Positions 48,151-60,599 of a stretch of 64,000 nt of DNA are shown here, one piece after another. The notes below the pieces were generated by a model. The model was given only the letters and a program-made list of their open reading frames with translations. It searched no databases and was not told where the DNA came from. This DNA is from Petrosia ficiformis (lineage: Eukaryota > Porifera > Demospongiae > Haplosclerida > Petrosiidae). How positions within the stretch are numbered: position 1 is the first letter of the stretch; each line of letters starts with the position of its first letter. The stretch lies in NCBI GenBank assembly GCA_947044365.1, contig OX345637.1, forward strand, positions 10,807,576-10,871,575. The letters run 5' to 3'. The translations under genes and the position numbers were made by a program.

Positions 48151-51100
48151 CGCAAAATTTTGGGAACATTGGTGGGGCTCCAACGCGTTAACGAGCTACT
48201 GGACGACTTCAAGGATCAAAAATAACAAGAGGCTTTTGCTACAATCCTTCGGTTGTAAAGTTATCACAATTTTAAACTCACAGTTACTGTAACATGTTTC
48301 CAGACTTGAGAAGACTCTTGGGGACATCTGGACATCACTACTCACAAGCACTACATCAAAGCAAACAAAATTGGGGTAGTGGTTGCTACTAGATACGAGA
48401 AAGTCAATATTGTAGTAAAATTTTTATTCCCACATTTTATTTTTATTAACCCTTGTTATACAGGTGTTCAGTTCTCATTTGAACCATCTCAAGCTATTAT
48501 TATACAACAGACAGCAGTGTACAAGTGTTCAGTGGATAATGAAGGAATAACAATTCAATGGCATGTGAATGAATATCTGTCAACTCTAACTTATATCACT
48601 GATCTTGGAATACACACATATGGTGATGGTACACGGAATTCAAGTCTCACTATACCAGGAAATCCTGAACTGAATAATACTATAGTGAAGTGTATTGCAT
48701 CAGGACTAGTTAATATGATGGGGTATTTTAATACAAGTAGTGCTACATTGTTTATACAAGGTACGGTATTAGTATATAATCATGATAGTATTCACTGTCA
48801 TTTAAGTATTAATAAATATCGTGATAGTATTCACTGTTGTTCAAATATCTTAAATATCGTGGTAGTAAAAAATTTCACTATTGCCCACCTCTAGTTTTAA
48901 TGCAATATACTGTATGGCCCTAAATTTTCACAAGCTATAAATGATATTTTTTGGCAAAAACTGATGGACCACAAGAATGTTTATTCGCGAAAATAATGGT
49001 CACAACCACTACGTGTGAGCATTTTTGCTGAATGCGAAAATTTTACCGCAAAATACTCAAAACACAATTTTTTTATTTGTGAAAATTAAGGGCTATACAG
49101 TATATGCTGCAATAATTGGCCTTCTCTATGGAGTTCTTCAATGTAGGTTTTGTAAGTACCACTAGTTCGTTGTCACTACTCACTAGCTTTTGAGTAGTGT
49201 TACACTAGGAACCATCATCTAACAGTTGAGCTATCTGTTGAATTGTTCTTTGACTACCAAAGTTTCATTAAAATTGTTATAACCCAAAGTATTTTGCTAC
49301 ATATTTATGAAATAAAATAGGTGGGAGCTAGAAATATTATGTTTATATTGATGTAAACTCTAGTTGAGATCTCGTCCTAATATACATGGCAAAAACACTT
49401 TTCATAAGTAAATTGATTCTTTGTATTCATGTAATACACACTGATTAGGTTCACATGTACATGTAGTTCAGTATTCATGTAATACACACTGATTAGGTTC
49501 ATGTGTACATGTAGTTCAGTATTCTGTATATCACACTGATTGGGTTCATAACACACTGATTAGGTTCACATGTACATGTAGTTCAGTATTCATGTAATAC
49601 ACACTGATTAGGTTCATGTGTACATGTAGTTCAGTATTCTGTATATCACACTGATTGGGTTCATAACACACTGATTAGGTTCACATGTACATGTAGTTCA
49701 GTATTCATGTAATACACACTGATTAGGTTCATGTGTACATGTAGTTCAGTATTCTGTATATCACACTGATTGGGTTCATAACACACTGATTAGGTTCACA
49801 TGTACATGTAGTTCAGTATTCATGTAATACACACTGATTAGGTTCATGTGTACATGTAGTTCAGTATTCTGTATATCACACTGATTGGGTTCATAACACA
49901 CTGATTAGGTTCACATGTACATGTTGTTCAGTATTCTGTATAACACACTGATTAGGTTCACATGTACATGTAGTTCAGTATTTATGTATACATAATGTTT
50001 ATCTGATTGAAATATTGTGATTTACTGTCAACGATATGTTAATGTAGGCTGTTTATAAATGAGTACATGTACCATAATTCATAATTAGTTGATGAAATTC
50101 ATGATTATTGAATATCATTATGGGAATGTGAAATATCATATAGATAACTATTTACTAAATTGCTCTTGTAACAAGATGAAGTAACTATTGTATTACATAT
50201 ACTCTGTCTTGCCAATTTTTGTGGAGGCATTCATATGTTAGACTTATCATTCATGTGTATAATTATAGTTGTAATATCATTTTCAATAGTTTTATCATGT
50301 TAACTTATTGATGTCACATGATCTTCCATTTCTCCCTTATATATACAGGTGTTCAGTTCTCATTTATTCCATCTCAAGCTATTACTATACAACAGACAGC
50401 AGTGTACAAGTGTTCAGTGGATAATAATGCCATATCAATTCAATGGAGGGTGAATGGATTATTCTCAACTCATTCTTCTATGACTGATCTTGGGATAATC
50501 ACATATGGTGCTGCCACACAGAATTCAAGTCTCACTATACCAGGAAATCCTGAACTAAATAATACTATAGTGAGATGTACTGCATCAGGACTGGTTGATA
50601 TGATGGAGTATTCTAATGCCAGTAGTGCTACATTGTTTATACAAGGTATAATTAAATACTATAATAGTATTGTACCAGATAATTTTTGCTAAATAATCTA
50701 ATTCGTAACTGATATTATTCACTATAGGTAAACCCGATCCTGTAGATTTGACTTGTGTTATCAGTTTACTATATACTATTCAGTGTAACTGGAACACTCC
50801 ATATACTCTACCTGAATTCACAATATCAAAATATAATATTAATATCACTAATGAAGAAGAACTTGTTAAAAACGTATCACTAACTGGAACACTTGATACT
50901 CAATACACATATAATGTTAATGAGTTTGGTACCTATACTATCAGTATAGCACCTGTTATAAGTGAAGATCTGGAGGGAGAAAAAAATGAAAGTATTATAA
51001 ACATTGAAACAGGTAAATTGAACGAATGTTGTTATAATAATTACTTTTCTTTTGTTTATAGTATATATAACAGACTATGATATTGGAATTAGAATTGAAA

Positions 51101-52042
51101 ATGGTAATTGGATTATAAACGCAACTATAAGAGTGAGTCACTGATACTAATAGTTCTGATACTGTATTAATATACTAATATAGGATATTATTCTCATGAA
51201 TCCACAACCTAGTGGAATATATGTATGTATTACTGAACTGAGTGATGAATCAGGATCTTGTGTGTATAACAGAACAGGTATTATAACACAATATTCACCA
51301 GTAATGACAGGAGAGATTAATGTTGGGCTACTGAATAATAATACAAAGTGGAGTGTTAATATCATTTTAATATATGAGTTTGGATTGGAAATTGTTTGTA
51401 ATGAACCAAAAGATATAAGTGAGTATAATAATATAATTAATTATTAATGTAAATTATTTGATGATTATATACACAGGTACATTTGATGTACAAAAAGGAG
51501 TTGTATTTGTACAGTACTCAGTTTGTTTCACATGTATATTTGTTGAAGGAACTCAGTCATTAGGATGTTCCATTGAATACCTGTGTACAAGAACTGAATA
51601 TAATGGTCAAATCAATATCACTAGGAATTTAGGTTGCTATATGGCTACAGAGTGTATACTTGGAATTTATACTAGTGATTATAACATATCATTTTATGAT
51701 ATTGAACATGATGGTGATATCAGCAACCAGCCAGCTTATCAGTTAATACAACATAGTATTGATGGACTGTCTCCTCCAATCATGTCATCATCACCATTAT
51801 CATCATCGCCATCATTATCACGAACGAGCATGACAATGTCACCAACACCTACTGAATCTCCAACTATTGGTAGACGAAAAGGTATGATATGTATAACAAC
51901 CACTTATGAAGTATTAATTTTATTTAGAATAATAACAGATAGTGGGGTATCATCAAGTTTAACTATGACTGGTATAATTATAGTTATTGTAATTATGTTA
52001 ATAATTGTTGGTGAGTTTATTAAGTTATTATTATTAAGTTAA
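47958..52042 (+). CDS. Receptor copy D: double-Ig chimeric receptor without signalling tail
   Basis: Exons join in phase: 47958-48006 (signal peptide MLLMCILLFAVVTPLK), 48464-48760 (Ig1), 50349-50645 (Ig2), 50728-51012 (FN3-like, C-x9-C-x-W), 51062-51132, 51184-51418, 51477-51881 (Cys-rich, stalk) and 51939-52010 (TM). Reading on past the TM donor gives GEFIKLLLLS and TAA at 52,040-52,042, for 580 aa. Splicing instead to an acceptor near 52,069 stops after about 11 residues. The next juxtamembrane exon is deleted and the tail exons are full of stops. The ectodomain is fully open. The stalk sequence equals that of C, whereas the start and the tail relic are B-like, so D is a recombinant. It is expected to sit in the membrane without Death or Tyr motifs, and so may act as a decoy. 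Confidence 0.75.
48087..48410 (+). repeat. Interspersed repeat with TG/CG microsatellite, in D intron 1
   Basis: Starts near cctcgccgcgaagcgtaggc, then a (tg)n(cg)n run at about 48,119-48,153. Related to 39,351-39,790. The last part (gttgctactagatacgagaa) echoes the repeat at 301-365. Confidence 0.6.
48761..49432. other. Intron of receptor D before the minisatellite
   Basis: No exon seen. A short duplicated phrase (catgatagtattcactgt / cgtgatagtattcactgt) lies at about 48,780-48,840. Confidence 0.4.
49433..49985. repeat. 54-bp-type minisatellite in a 115-bp higher-order unit
   Basis: Same monomer as upstream of C (gattaggttcacatgtacat, gtagttcagtattc), arranged here as a compound unit. The marker ctgattgggttcata recurs every 115 nt (t of tgggt at 49541, 49656, 49771, 49886). 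It lies inside the intron between Ig1 and Ig2 of D, about 190 bp before a dead exon 1. Confidence 0.9.
50176..50226 (+). pseudogene. Dead signal-peptide exon inside receptor D
   Basis: Aligned with exon 1 of C by position relative to the minisatellite and by flanking DNA. It reads ATG AAG TAA, then a hydrophobic-like remnant, and its donor is GC (gtggag|gcattc) where C has GT. The start of an ancestral separate receptor gene has been inactivated here, leaving Ig2 available to the upstream signal peptide and Ig1. Confidence 0.7.
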
Positions 52043-53850
52043 TTATGATAATTTTCTTGATTTCATGACAGTGACTTTACTACTATTATACTATCAATGC
52101 AAATAAAAGTAATGCTGAAGTAAGTGATGAATATATGTGACCTAATTAATACAGACCTCTCAACTCTCACGCCATTAACTTTCAATCTCACGTAAATTGG
52201 TAGAATAACAGTGAAACTTCACTTCTGATTTCCCAAAGGAGAATTTTCTCTCACACACCCACAGGAAATAAGAATTAAAAATTAATTAATTATTGTGTGG
52301 AAGAATTGGACCTCGAAATAGACTAAGACAGTGATCATGGTGGTGCAGCTACTCCACCTGTCAAAAGTAAGTCTAGACTAGGACTGAGCAGTCACATGTA
52401 TGTTTGATGATCAGCAAACCAGTCTCACTCCAAAATAATTTCCAAGGTTGAGAGGTCTGTTAATATTCAAATATTTTCCCACAAATGCCTAGATTCAATC
52501 ACTAGTTATTCCACCATTTTGTACAGGAATGTGTTAACCAGGAATTAATCACATCTTTGATACAAATATTGTTGGCTTACAAAATGGCTGAATAGCGATT
52601 TTTAAGCTTTTCATCAAAACTATTTTGCAGGAAATTTACGTTTATTTTAATTGACTAATTTGTAGCTATAATTATTTCAATAAGTATTAATTTGATTTGG
52701 TGCTTCCTTGTATAGTTAATTGAAGGAAGAAGTATGAAGAATAAAGCTAGTGACTGTTTTAATAGCTAGTTCATGTTTCTAATTGTTTATAATTTTTCAT
52801 GTTTAAACGATGCTATATATATATATATATATATTTATAATGTATATAAAAAGTATATAATCTATATTGCTGTTTAAGTCACACTTTTCTATATGTTGTA
52901 AAATATACATAACAAGTGTAACATGATGTAAGCTAATAATGTAGTAATGTAGCATATTTGAAATAATATATTTGATGTACTATTGATCAATATATAGTTA
53001 TATAGTACAGTTTATTGTTAAACAGTGTTCTTCTAACTATATACTACTAGCTCAATATTGTGGACTCTACAGTTTATTCAAATACTCCTACACTGTCATC
53101 TCTTATGTAACTTAAACCAATACCCTCAAATTACACCGATGTGGATCCTAAAATACAACCAGATGCTCCTTTAGCACCACTTCCTGTCGAATTGAATCCA
53201 GTACCCTACAGTATGGTATTACATAATGAACCTCAGGAACAACAGTATTCAACTATTGGTCCATCTAATCTTTTTATGAATATTGTACAAGTTGATGGAG
53301 AAGAGTATTCTAAATTGAATCATGATGTTCATGCCAAGTCGATGCAGTCTCTTCATAGTGAAAGTTATGGTAAACTTCAGCATCCTCGTACTGATTTCAC
53401 AACACTTCAGCATCAGTCCGCTGTAGGGGTATATTCCACTTTGGCCCTGAATTCAAATTACCCAACACAAAGTGAAAAGTTTACAACTCATCCTGGACAA
53501 ATATCATCTGAAACGTGAGGATAATTGTTACTGTCACTTCATTACTTCATATAATTATTTGTCATACAGATAATCATAATCCTCAATTAACATACAAGTT
53601 TCTGATGGACCACATTTTATCTGAAATCCCTCACAAGTGGTATGAATTTGGATCTGCTTTGGCAATCACTCCACCTCAACTGAAAGAAATAAAGGAGAAT
53701 CATCCAAGTAATGGAAATCGTGCATTTGCGGATGTTATTCAAATATCATAATGGCAGACAGAAGAACCTTGTCCATTCACTTCGGAGACACTCGTGATGG
53801 TACTAAAGTCTTCAACAGTTAATGAACCTCAACTTGTACCAACAATTAAA
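52043..53850 (+). pseudogene. Broken tail and Death-domain exons of receptor D
   Basis: The tail exon begins at 53051 but meets TAA at 53,108-53,110 (GAA to TAA). Downstream, relics of VPYSMV, YSTI, YSKL, YGKL and YSTL motifs are still legible to 53,515. A 2-nt loss precedes the next donor (gaaacgtgagg), and a 6-nt insertion in the Death exon creates TAA at 53,749-53,751. The juxtamembrane exon between TM and tail is missing. The pattern matches loss of selection on the cytoplasmic part only. Confidence 0.8.
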
Positions 53851-55389
53851 TAAGGTCAGTGTGGAAAGAGTGCTGTGATTATCAATGCGTGTGTGTGATT
53901 GTAGTCTCGTGTCACTATGTCCTTTGTCCTTGAAAACAAAACATCAATTATTAATTGACAATAATTGTCTACATTTATCTGTTGTTACATTTTTAGATTG
54001 TTTCTCAATAAATTATATTATGTGTTTTAGTCTTGGAATTTATAATTTATAGTTATTGTTAAAAACAAAAGTTATTTCATTATGAAATGATAATCAGGTT
54101 TTTGAGAATAATTATATACAAGTCTAAGTCTACCGGGGTATTCTCTTTTGTTCAGAGGTAGGAATCTGCTGTAGAACAAGAAATATATGTTAAATTGCTA
54201 ATCATAAAATAATAAAAAACATTTTCAATAAAAATGAAAGAAGATGTAGGGATGTCAAAACCCAAAAAGGATGCAAATAAGGTTGGAAAGCTAACATAGG
54301 ACCCAAAATCACTTCCATATAACCCATAAGTACTTACACTGCTATAGAACAAAATACAAAGAGCTGTACTTATGTAGGGTTATATGGAAGTGATTTTGGG
54401 TCCTATGTTAGCTTCCCAACGTTGTTTGCATCCATTTTGGGTTTTGACATCCCTACATCTTCTTTCATTTTTATTGAAAATGTTTTTTATTATTCTTGTT
54501 TCCATTGCTTTTTTTTCTGAATGGTGTGAATATTTTTTTTGTAGATTGCAGAAATACTATAAATAAAACAATCATAAATGCATTAATATTTGTTCATCAA
54601 TAAAAGTCAGTCTTTTGTAATTATGTAATGATTATCATTCCCTTTCCCTTACAGATTATGTACACCCTATTCTTTATTCTCTATTTCACTTACAGCACTG
54701 TCTGCCATCCTACAAGAAGAAGTGTCAGTCACTGTGTCAACCATTCAATATTCCAATGATTATCATAGTATACAATATTATTATACAATGGCTTTAATAT
54801 TAATAATTATTATATTCATTATTATAAGAACGTATTTGCTCACAAATGTTATTACGACTCCAATGCAAAAAGCACTTCCACCTTTTCAGCTTCCATGTTC
54901 CGAGTCATGAATGCGCATGCGTAATTAAATTCCACTTAGAAAAATGGCGTCCAATTTGAGATCAAGTCTTCGCCGTCGTTGAGACTGTCTTTTTTCATAG
55001 CATCTGAAGATATCATCTCGATACTTGTACACCAGAATTTTACAAAGAATGCGATTGGAATGGTGATAGAATCATTGTGATAGTTCAACAAACAAAAAAA
55101 TGATTTGTCTGGAAAATAATAATAATAATAAGTATAATAATTATTATGATGAACATTTTGCCAGTTTTGCTACCTACCGGTTCTCTACCTTAAAGATGAT
55201 CTCCAGCTGTCTACAAGATGTTGTTAGTCATAAGAACACTAGATATCAAAAAATATGTGTGTATTAAGACTTGTTCTATACTTTTAGCAGAGATTTCAGC
55301 TCATCACTTGCAATTGAAATGTATAGGCGGCCATTTTTTTTCCGTGCCATCCCTACATAGAGAGTACTACCGTACTCTCTGATTATTAC
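53851..55389. other. 3' flank of D with inserted elements
   Basis: Contains the long palindrome described separately. A block at about 54,690-55,365, containing aaaaatggcgtccaatttga and ending near ccatccctacata, is missing from the partner after B and may be another element sharing the gatgtaggg end. No gene recognised. Confidence 0.45.
54209..54492. mobile_element. Long palindrome (foldback MITE), about 130-bp arms
   Basis: The left arm aaaacattttcaataaaaatg...gatgtagggatgtcaaaacc is repeated inverted in the right arm (ggttttgacatccctacatc...). Both continue through taggacccaaaatcacttcc and its complement. The loop is only about 40 bp. Absent from the partner position near 23,640. Confidence 0.9.
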
Positions 55390-58300
55390 ATGTAGGATGT
55401 ACAATTTGTATTATTAGTGTAACAACACAATTTAGGAGGTTGGTATAATAACGAGTCACATGAATTAGTTTTCCCCTAGAAAATATAATTGGTACATACA
55501 TAGCTTGTTTCTGCATTTCTTTCTCCACAGTTAATGTACGATGAATTTATGACTTTAACCTTTAGGTAATGATTATACTGCTTTTAGTAATTTCCTAAAA
55601 AAAACTGAGTAAGTTTAAGATGCCACTTTTGTAGTTGGTGCATCAAAGGAACCACCAGTGCTGCAAAACTTTTTATTTTAGTGTGGTTACTTAATGAAGC
55701 TAAAAACCACTCTACATAAACAAATCATCTCTAAATGGGCACATGTGAAAGGCTGAACCCCTTAACACACAGTCATTATGAAAAAATCATGATTCATTGT
55801 TGTTATCACAATGGTTACTGTTAGTAATTGAATATAACAGCAGCTGTACCATGACATGACATAACACGACATGACACAGCAGATGTTGACAATTTTGGCT
55901 ACATACAAGACAAATAACTCCCATCGAGTTGTCATAATTACATATCAATAAAATGTTATTATTTACACTGAACTGAAAATTCTGTTAAAAGGTAATCTTA
56001 GTCAACAATAATTAATTGATAAATACTATTAATGACAAAATTAATTATAAACTAACTATATAATTATAGTACAGGATATAGTTATGATAATTACCTTGTT
56101 TTCAAAGTTGTGAATTCAGAGAAGCAAAACTCATAACAGATAGCAAATTTACACTATTCTCTAAAGAAAACAGAATAGATTAGAATTAACCATGTAGCAT
56201 CATTGTAATAGTTCAGTCTAATTACCTATGGGATAAGTTACAAAGTAGGTACATATCACTAAACAAACTGACAAGCCTCTTTTGTTTTATCTGCATTACA
56301 ACCAGTATGTAATAGTTGAGTGCATTTATTGTATAAAAAATACATGTAGTATTACAATTAAACACAGATGTTTCTTGTTTATAACCTGGAAAGTAATATG
56401 ATCAGTTATATTACAGGTATCATGGGATACTCCCACAAATGATCAAATGGATGTTTCAGGAAGCATTATACAATAATTTTGTGTATGGCAATTTTGTGTA
56501 TGGCATTTAAAAATTGGAGGCAAAGCTCTAGGTTACCTATATCAGTTAGACTGTACTGCTGGAAACTCTCAAGCTAAATTGAGTCATTTTAAAAGTTTGA
56601 TTAAATTTTAAAATCACAAACCTGTATCCAATGTCACCAAGCTACTTCCTCCCACTTGGAATAGACCTACATGTAATATCTAGGGATGTGGAGAAAAATA
56701 TAAAGAAAGAACTCCCCTGTTTGAATGTGTACATGTACTTATACATGTGTAATATAAACCATACAGTGATCAACAACATATTATTTCTTGTTTACAAAAT
56801 TAGATCGAAGTACCACATAAAGAAACATATATCAGGATATATTATACTATGTACATGTATGTATATAGAAGAGAATCTACAACTGTTGTTATTATACAAA
56901 CTGTGTACTTTAATTTCACATGCATACTGTTCTTAATGTGTTTTTGTTCTATAATTACTTTTATAATGGGTAGTAAATATAATATATAGTCCTAAATCAC
57001 AGTATGCATGTCTTGTGTGTGTATATTGAAACTAGTACATTGGTTTAAGAAACATAATAGTGTGTATAGATAAAGAGAATGATTATAAAGTCTCCTGTTT
57101 TATGAGCTATAGTCTCAAACCCTCAATAGTCATAAAACAGTAAACAGTTGTGTCTTATAGTTCATACTAATTATCTTCTATATATGGAAAAACTACCAGT
57201 ATCATTGTAATAATTAATAAAGCTACATAATTCTGCATGGGTGGCTTGAAAGTGGAACAATTAATGATGTGGCATGCAAGGAACATGCAAACCAAAGGAG
57301 AAGTAAAAGAAAGTAACTGGAAGAATTAAACTGTAACTAACATAGTTATATGAGATTTATAAATGCTACAAAAGTTGTAAAACTAAAAGCAGGATTTGTT
57401 GAATGTGAACAAATAGTTTACTAAAAGGAAATTCTTTTTGTTATTAATATGACCATAAATGTAGAATTACATTGTGACCCACCCATATGAAATTTGTTAG
57501 TTACGTAAAATGATTACATTTATGATTAAGATATTCATTAATTATATTAGTATTCATTACATTCTTCCTTCATTTTACCAAACATAGGTGGGGTGTGCAA
57601 ATGTATCTATTAAATGGGCGTGACAGAATAAAATAGATGTGTAGTATCAATTATTAGTGATGGGCAGATACCCAAACTTTTAACTAATAATGTTACTGAG
57701 TAATATTTATGGAGGTCTATTGCAATGATATCAATACTATTTTTTTGCTTATAATAATGAATTTTCTAGCACAGTTGTATAGCATATATACTGTATTAAT
57801 ATAATTATGTATAAAATTATAATAAATTATTTATAATATTATATGTATTATTCTAATTACTATAATTATACTCAAATGCCTTTAGAAACAACAGATGTTA
57901 TTAAGTATAAATTCATGTACATACTAATTACTACTATCATATCCGTTTAACTTACATAAGACTTTATAATAGCTGGATGATAATTGATCTATAAACATTG
58001 GTAGTAGTGCATTAGTTTGTTTTGAGACAAAATCTTATTAATTAATATGCACTGTTTAGTGATAAATAGAGTGATACATGTGTCTGCTTAAGAGTAGTAC
58101 TGAAGATGGTATTGAACATCCAATATATTGTTTCACCATAACAAAATCAGAGTAGTTGAGTCTACTTGTTTGCTATCCCTACATGACTGATGATACATAA
58201 GAATGCTGTAGTGGCATTCAATTTCTGAGAATTACATTTATAGACTATAGTGACTTAAAAATGTTTTAAAAAACACTTCACAATGGCCACACATTATAGT

Positions 58301-60599
58301 TTATATATTTTAAGTGATGATGTTCTTTGTATTAGCTGACTACAACTGAGTCTATTGTATATATGCAATCTGAGGCTATTGTATGCTATAGGTAATAACT
58401 GAGTCTATTGTATACTGTGTAGAAATTGTTCAAGTTATATATTATGCATAATAGTTATTGCTTGTTACCACAAGCCCATCAAGACTTAATGGGAAGTATT
58501 GACTACTGCGTAATACAGATAGCACATGAAGTACACCAGGGTTAACAGTTGAGTAAGAATTATTATAAGAAAGGATCATTACTGTAATGTGGTATGAAAT
58601 AACAATTGAAATGGTGTTTAATGAGATGACCTATAATTCTTATTTATTCTTCATTGAAAAATTAGCAGCAAACTATTAACTTAATGAAAATTTCCCAATT
58701 ACAGTAATTCTCATTTGATTAAATAAAATACATGTCACAAAGGTTTGGCCGATATTGAAAATTAAGTTTACAATTATTGCCTAAAGGTGACTTGTGATAT
58801 TGCAATATTTCAACTACTCATTGATACTGGCTCATTTTTAAAAGATGACAATAATTTTATTCTGATCCTGGTTTTGAGAGGATATGGTTCAAGTCAAGAC
58901 TAAGTGTTATAGTATTTTTCAACTGCATATACTATAACTATTATTTAGTCAATGCAATAATATAGGCAGACCAAAATTATGCGACATGATTATTGCAATA
59001 CAATAATATTGCTATAAATTATTTTGAATTATTGCCCAACTCTAATGTCACAACATATCTCTTTACTAGAAATCAAAATCTTTATAAAACATTCAAAAGC
59101 ACTTTGATGATGTATAAACATTAGATAAGCACCTTTCAGGCTATATGGTACACTTATTACTCCCTACATTGTGCAGTACTGTACCATCATCTACTTATGA
59201 AGTGCTATAGCATGATTCAGACTGCTTTGTGCATATTTTTAATGAGAATGTTATTACTTCCTTTGTAAATTAATAGTAGGAGATGTACTGACATGTACAC
59301 TCCATGTGATTACTGTGGATTTTGATATTCCCAGATATCATCCTGCACTACATTGACTATGTTACCATGGTTACTCTTTGTACTATATATTCAAGTTATG
59401 TTAAAAATTTCATTAATTGGGTAATGAATACTATTATACATACTGAGCTGTTTGTTTCATTCACTAAGTACATAAATTATATGAGAAGAAGTATGAGTAA
59501 AATGGAATATACAGGTTGATTGGAAAGGCATAATGATAATCTTATAATCAATAACGATAACATCTCAGTTTCCATAGGGAGAACATTTTGGCTCCAACAC
59601 ATTTTATAAGTGAGTATAAGAATATATAAAACTTTTAGTAACAAGTACAAAATTCACACTAGGGCAATCAATACTTACGTTCTGCTTATATTGTGCATGT
59701 AATACATACAGGTACATACAAATTAGCTACTAAATGAATAGAAAAAATTCCTATATATTACAATATATAATAATTGTGTGTAATTGTACATAAGTATCTA
59801 GAGCAGCAATTTAGAAGTACATAATTTGGTAAGTATTAAACTATTAATTTTAGTGCATCAGCTTAGGACTAAAAAAAGAAAGAAATAGAAAATAAAAAAA
59901 AACTTATGTGTATTATGCAGACATGGTAAACAATAGCATCAATTATCATATTGATTGTGGGAGCTTTAATTTAGATTTTTTTGGACACGCTAAAATTGCT
60001 AAAATTAGTACCCGCAATTAATAATGCCCTCAAAGTATAATTATAGAAATACATGACAATGTGCAACACAAGTATTCACTACTCCAGTGTGAAAGGATTT
60101 ATAAAGCAATTGAACATACCATTATCTATTCCTTTAGTAAATCATTTCATTTGACAAAGATATACAGGTAAGTCGATTTTTTGAATTCTTCTTCATACCA
60201 ATTTCTATGACTATTATCGATTTATCATCAATAGAAGTTAACGTCATGATTGTATAGTGCATAATGTTGATGTGGAACAAAATAACACCAGATGATTTTT
60301 ATAATAACTCATCCATTACAGTCTCACTGACTGTCTGACATAACACAATTTAATATATAGCCCAATTAACAAACCAAGACAAGATAACAACAGTATGAAA
60401 ACTAATATTGGAGAAGAAGACAAAGCTATTTTACTTGAAAATAAAATTCCACTTACAACCTCAGGGTCATATATACTTTATTAAAACATGATTGTAAAAT
60501 TTAATTATGAAGATGAGGCTAATTCTGTTCATTTACGTTTCATGGACAAGTAACTACTTCTACACACACAATCTAATTGTTGATAAAATAAAACACACA

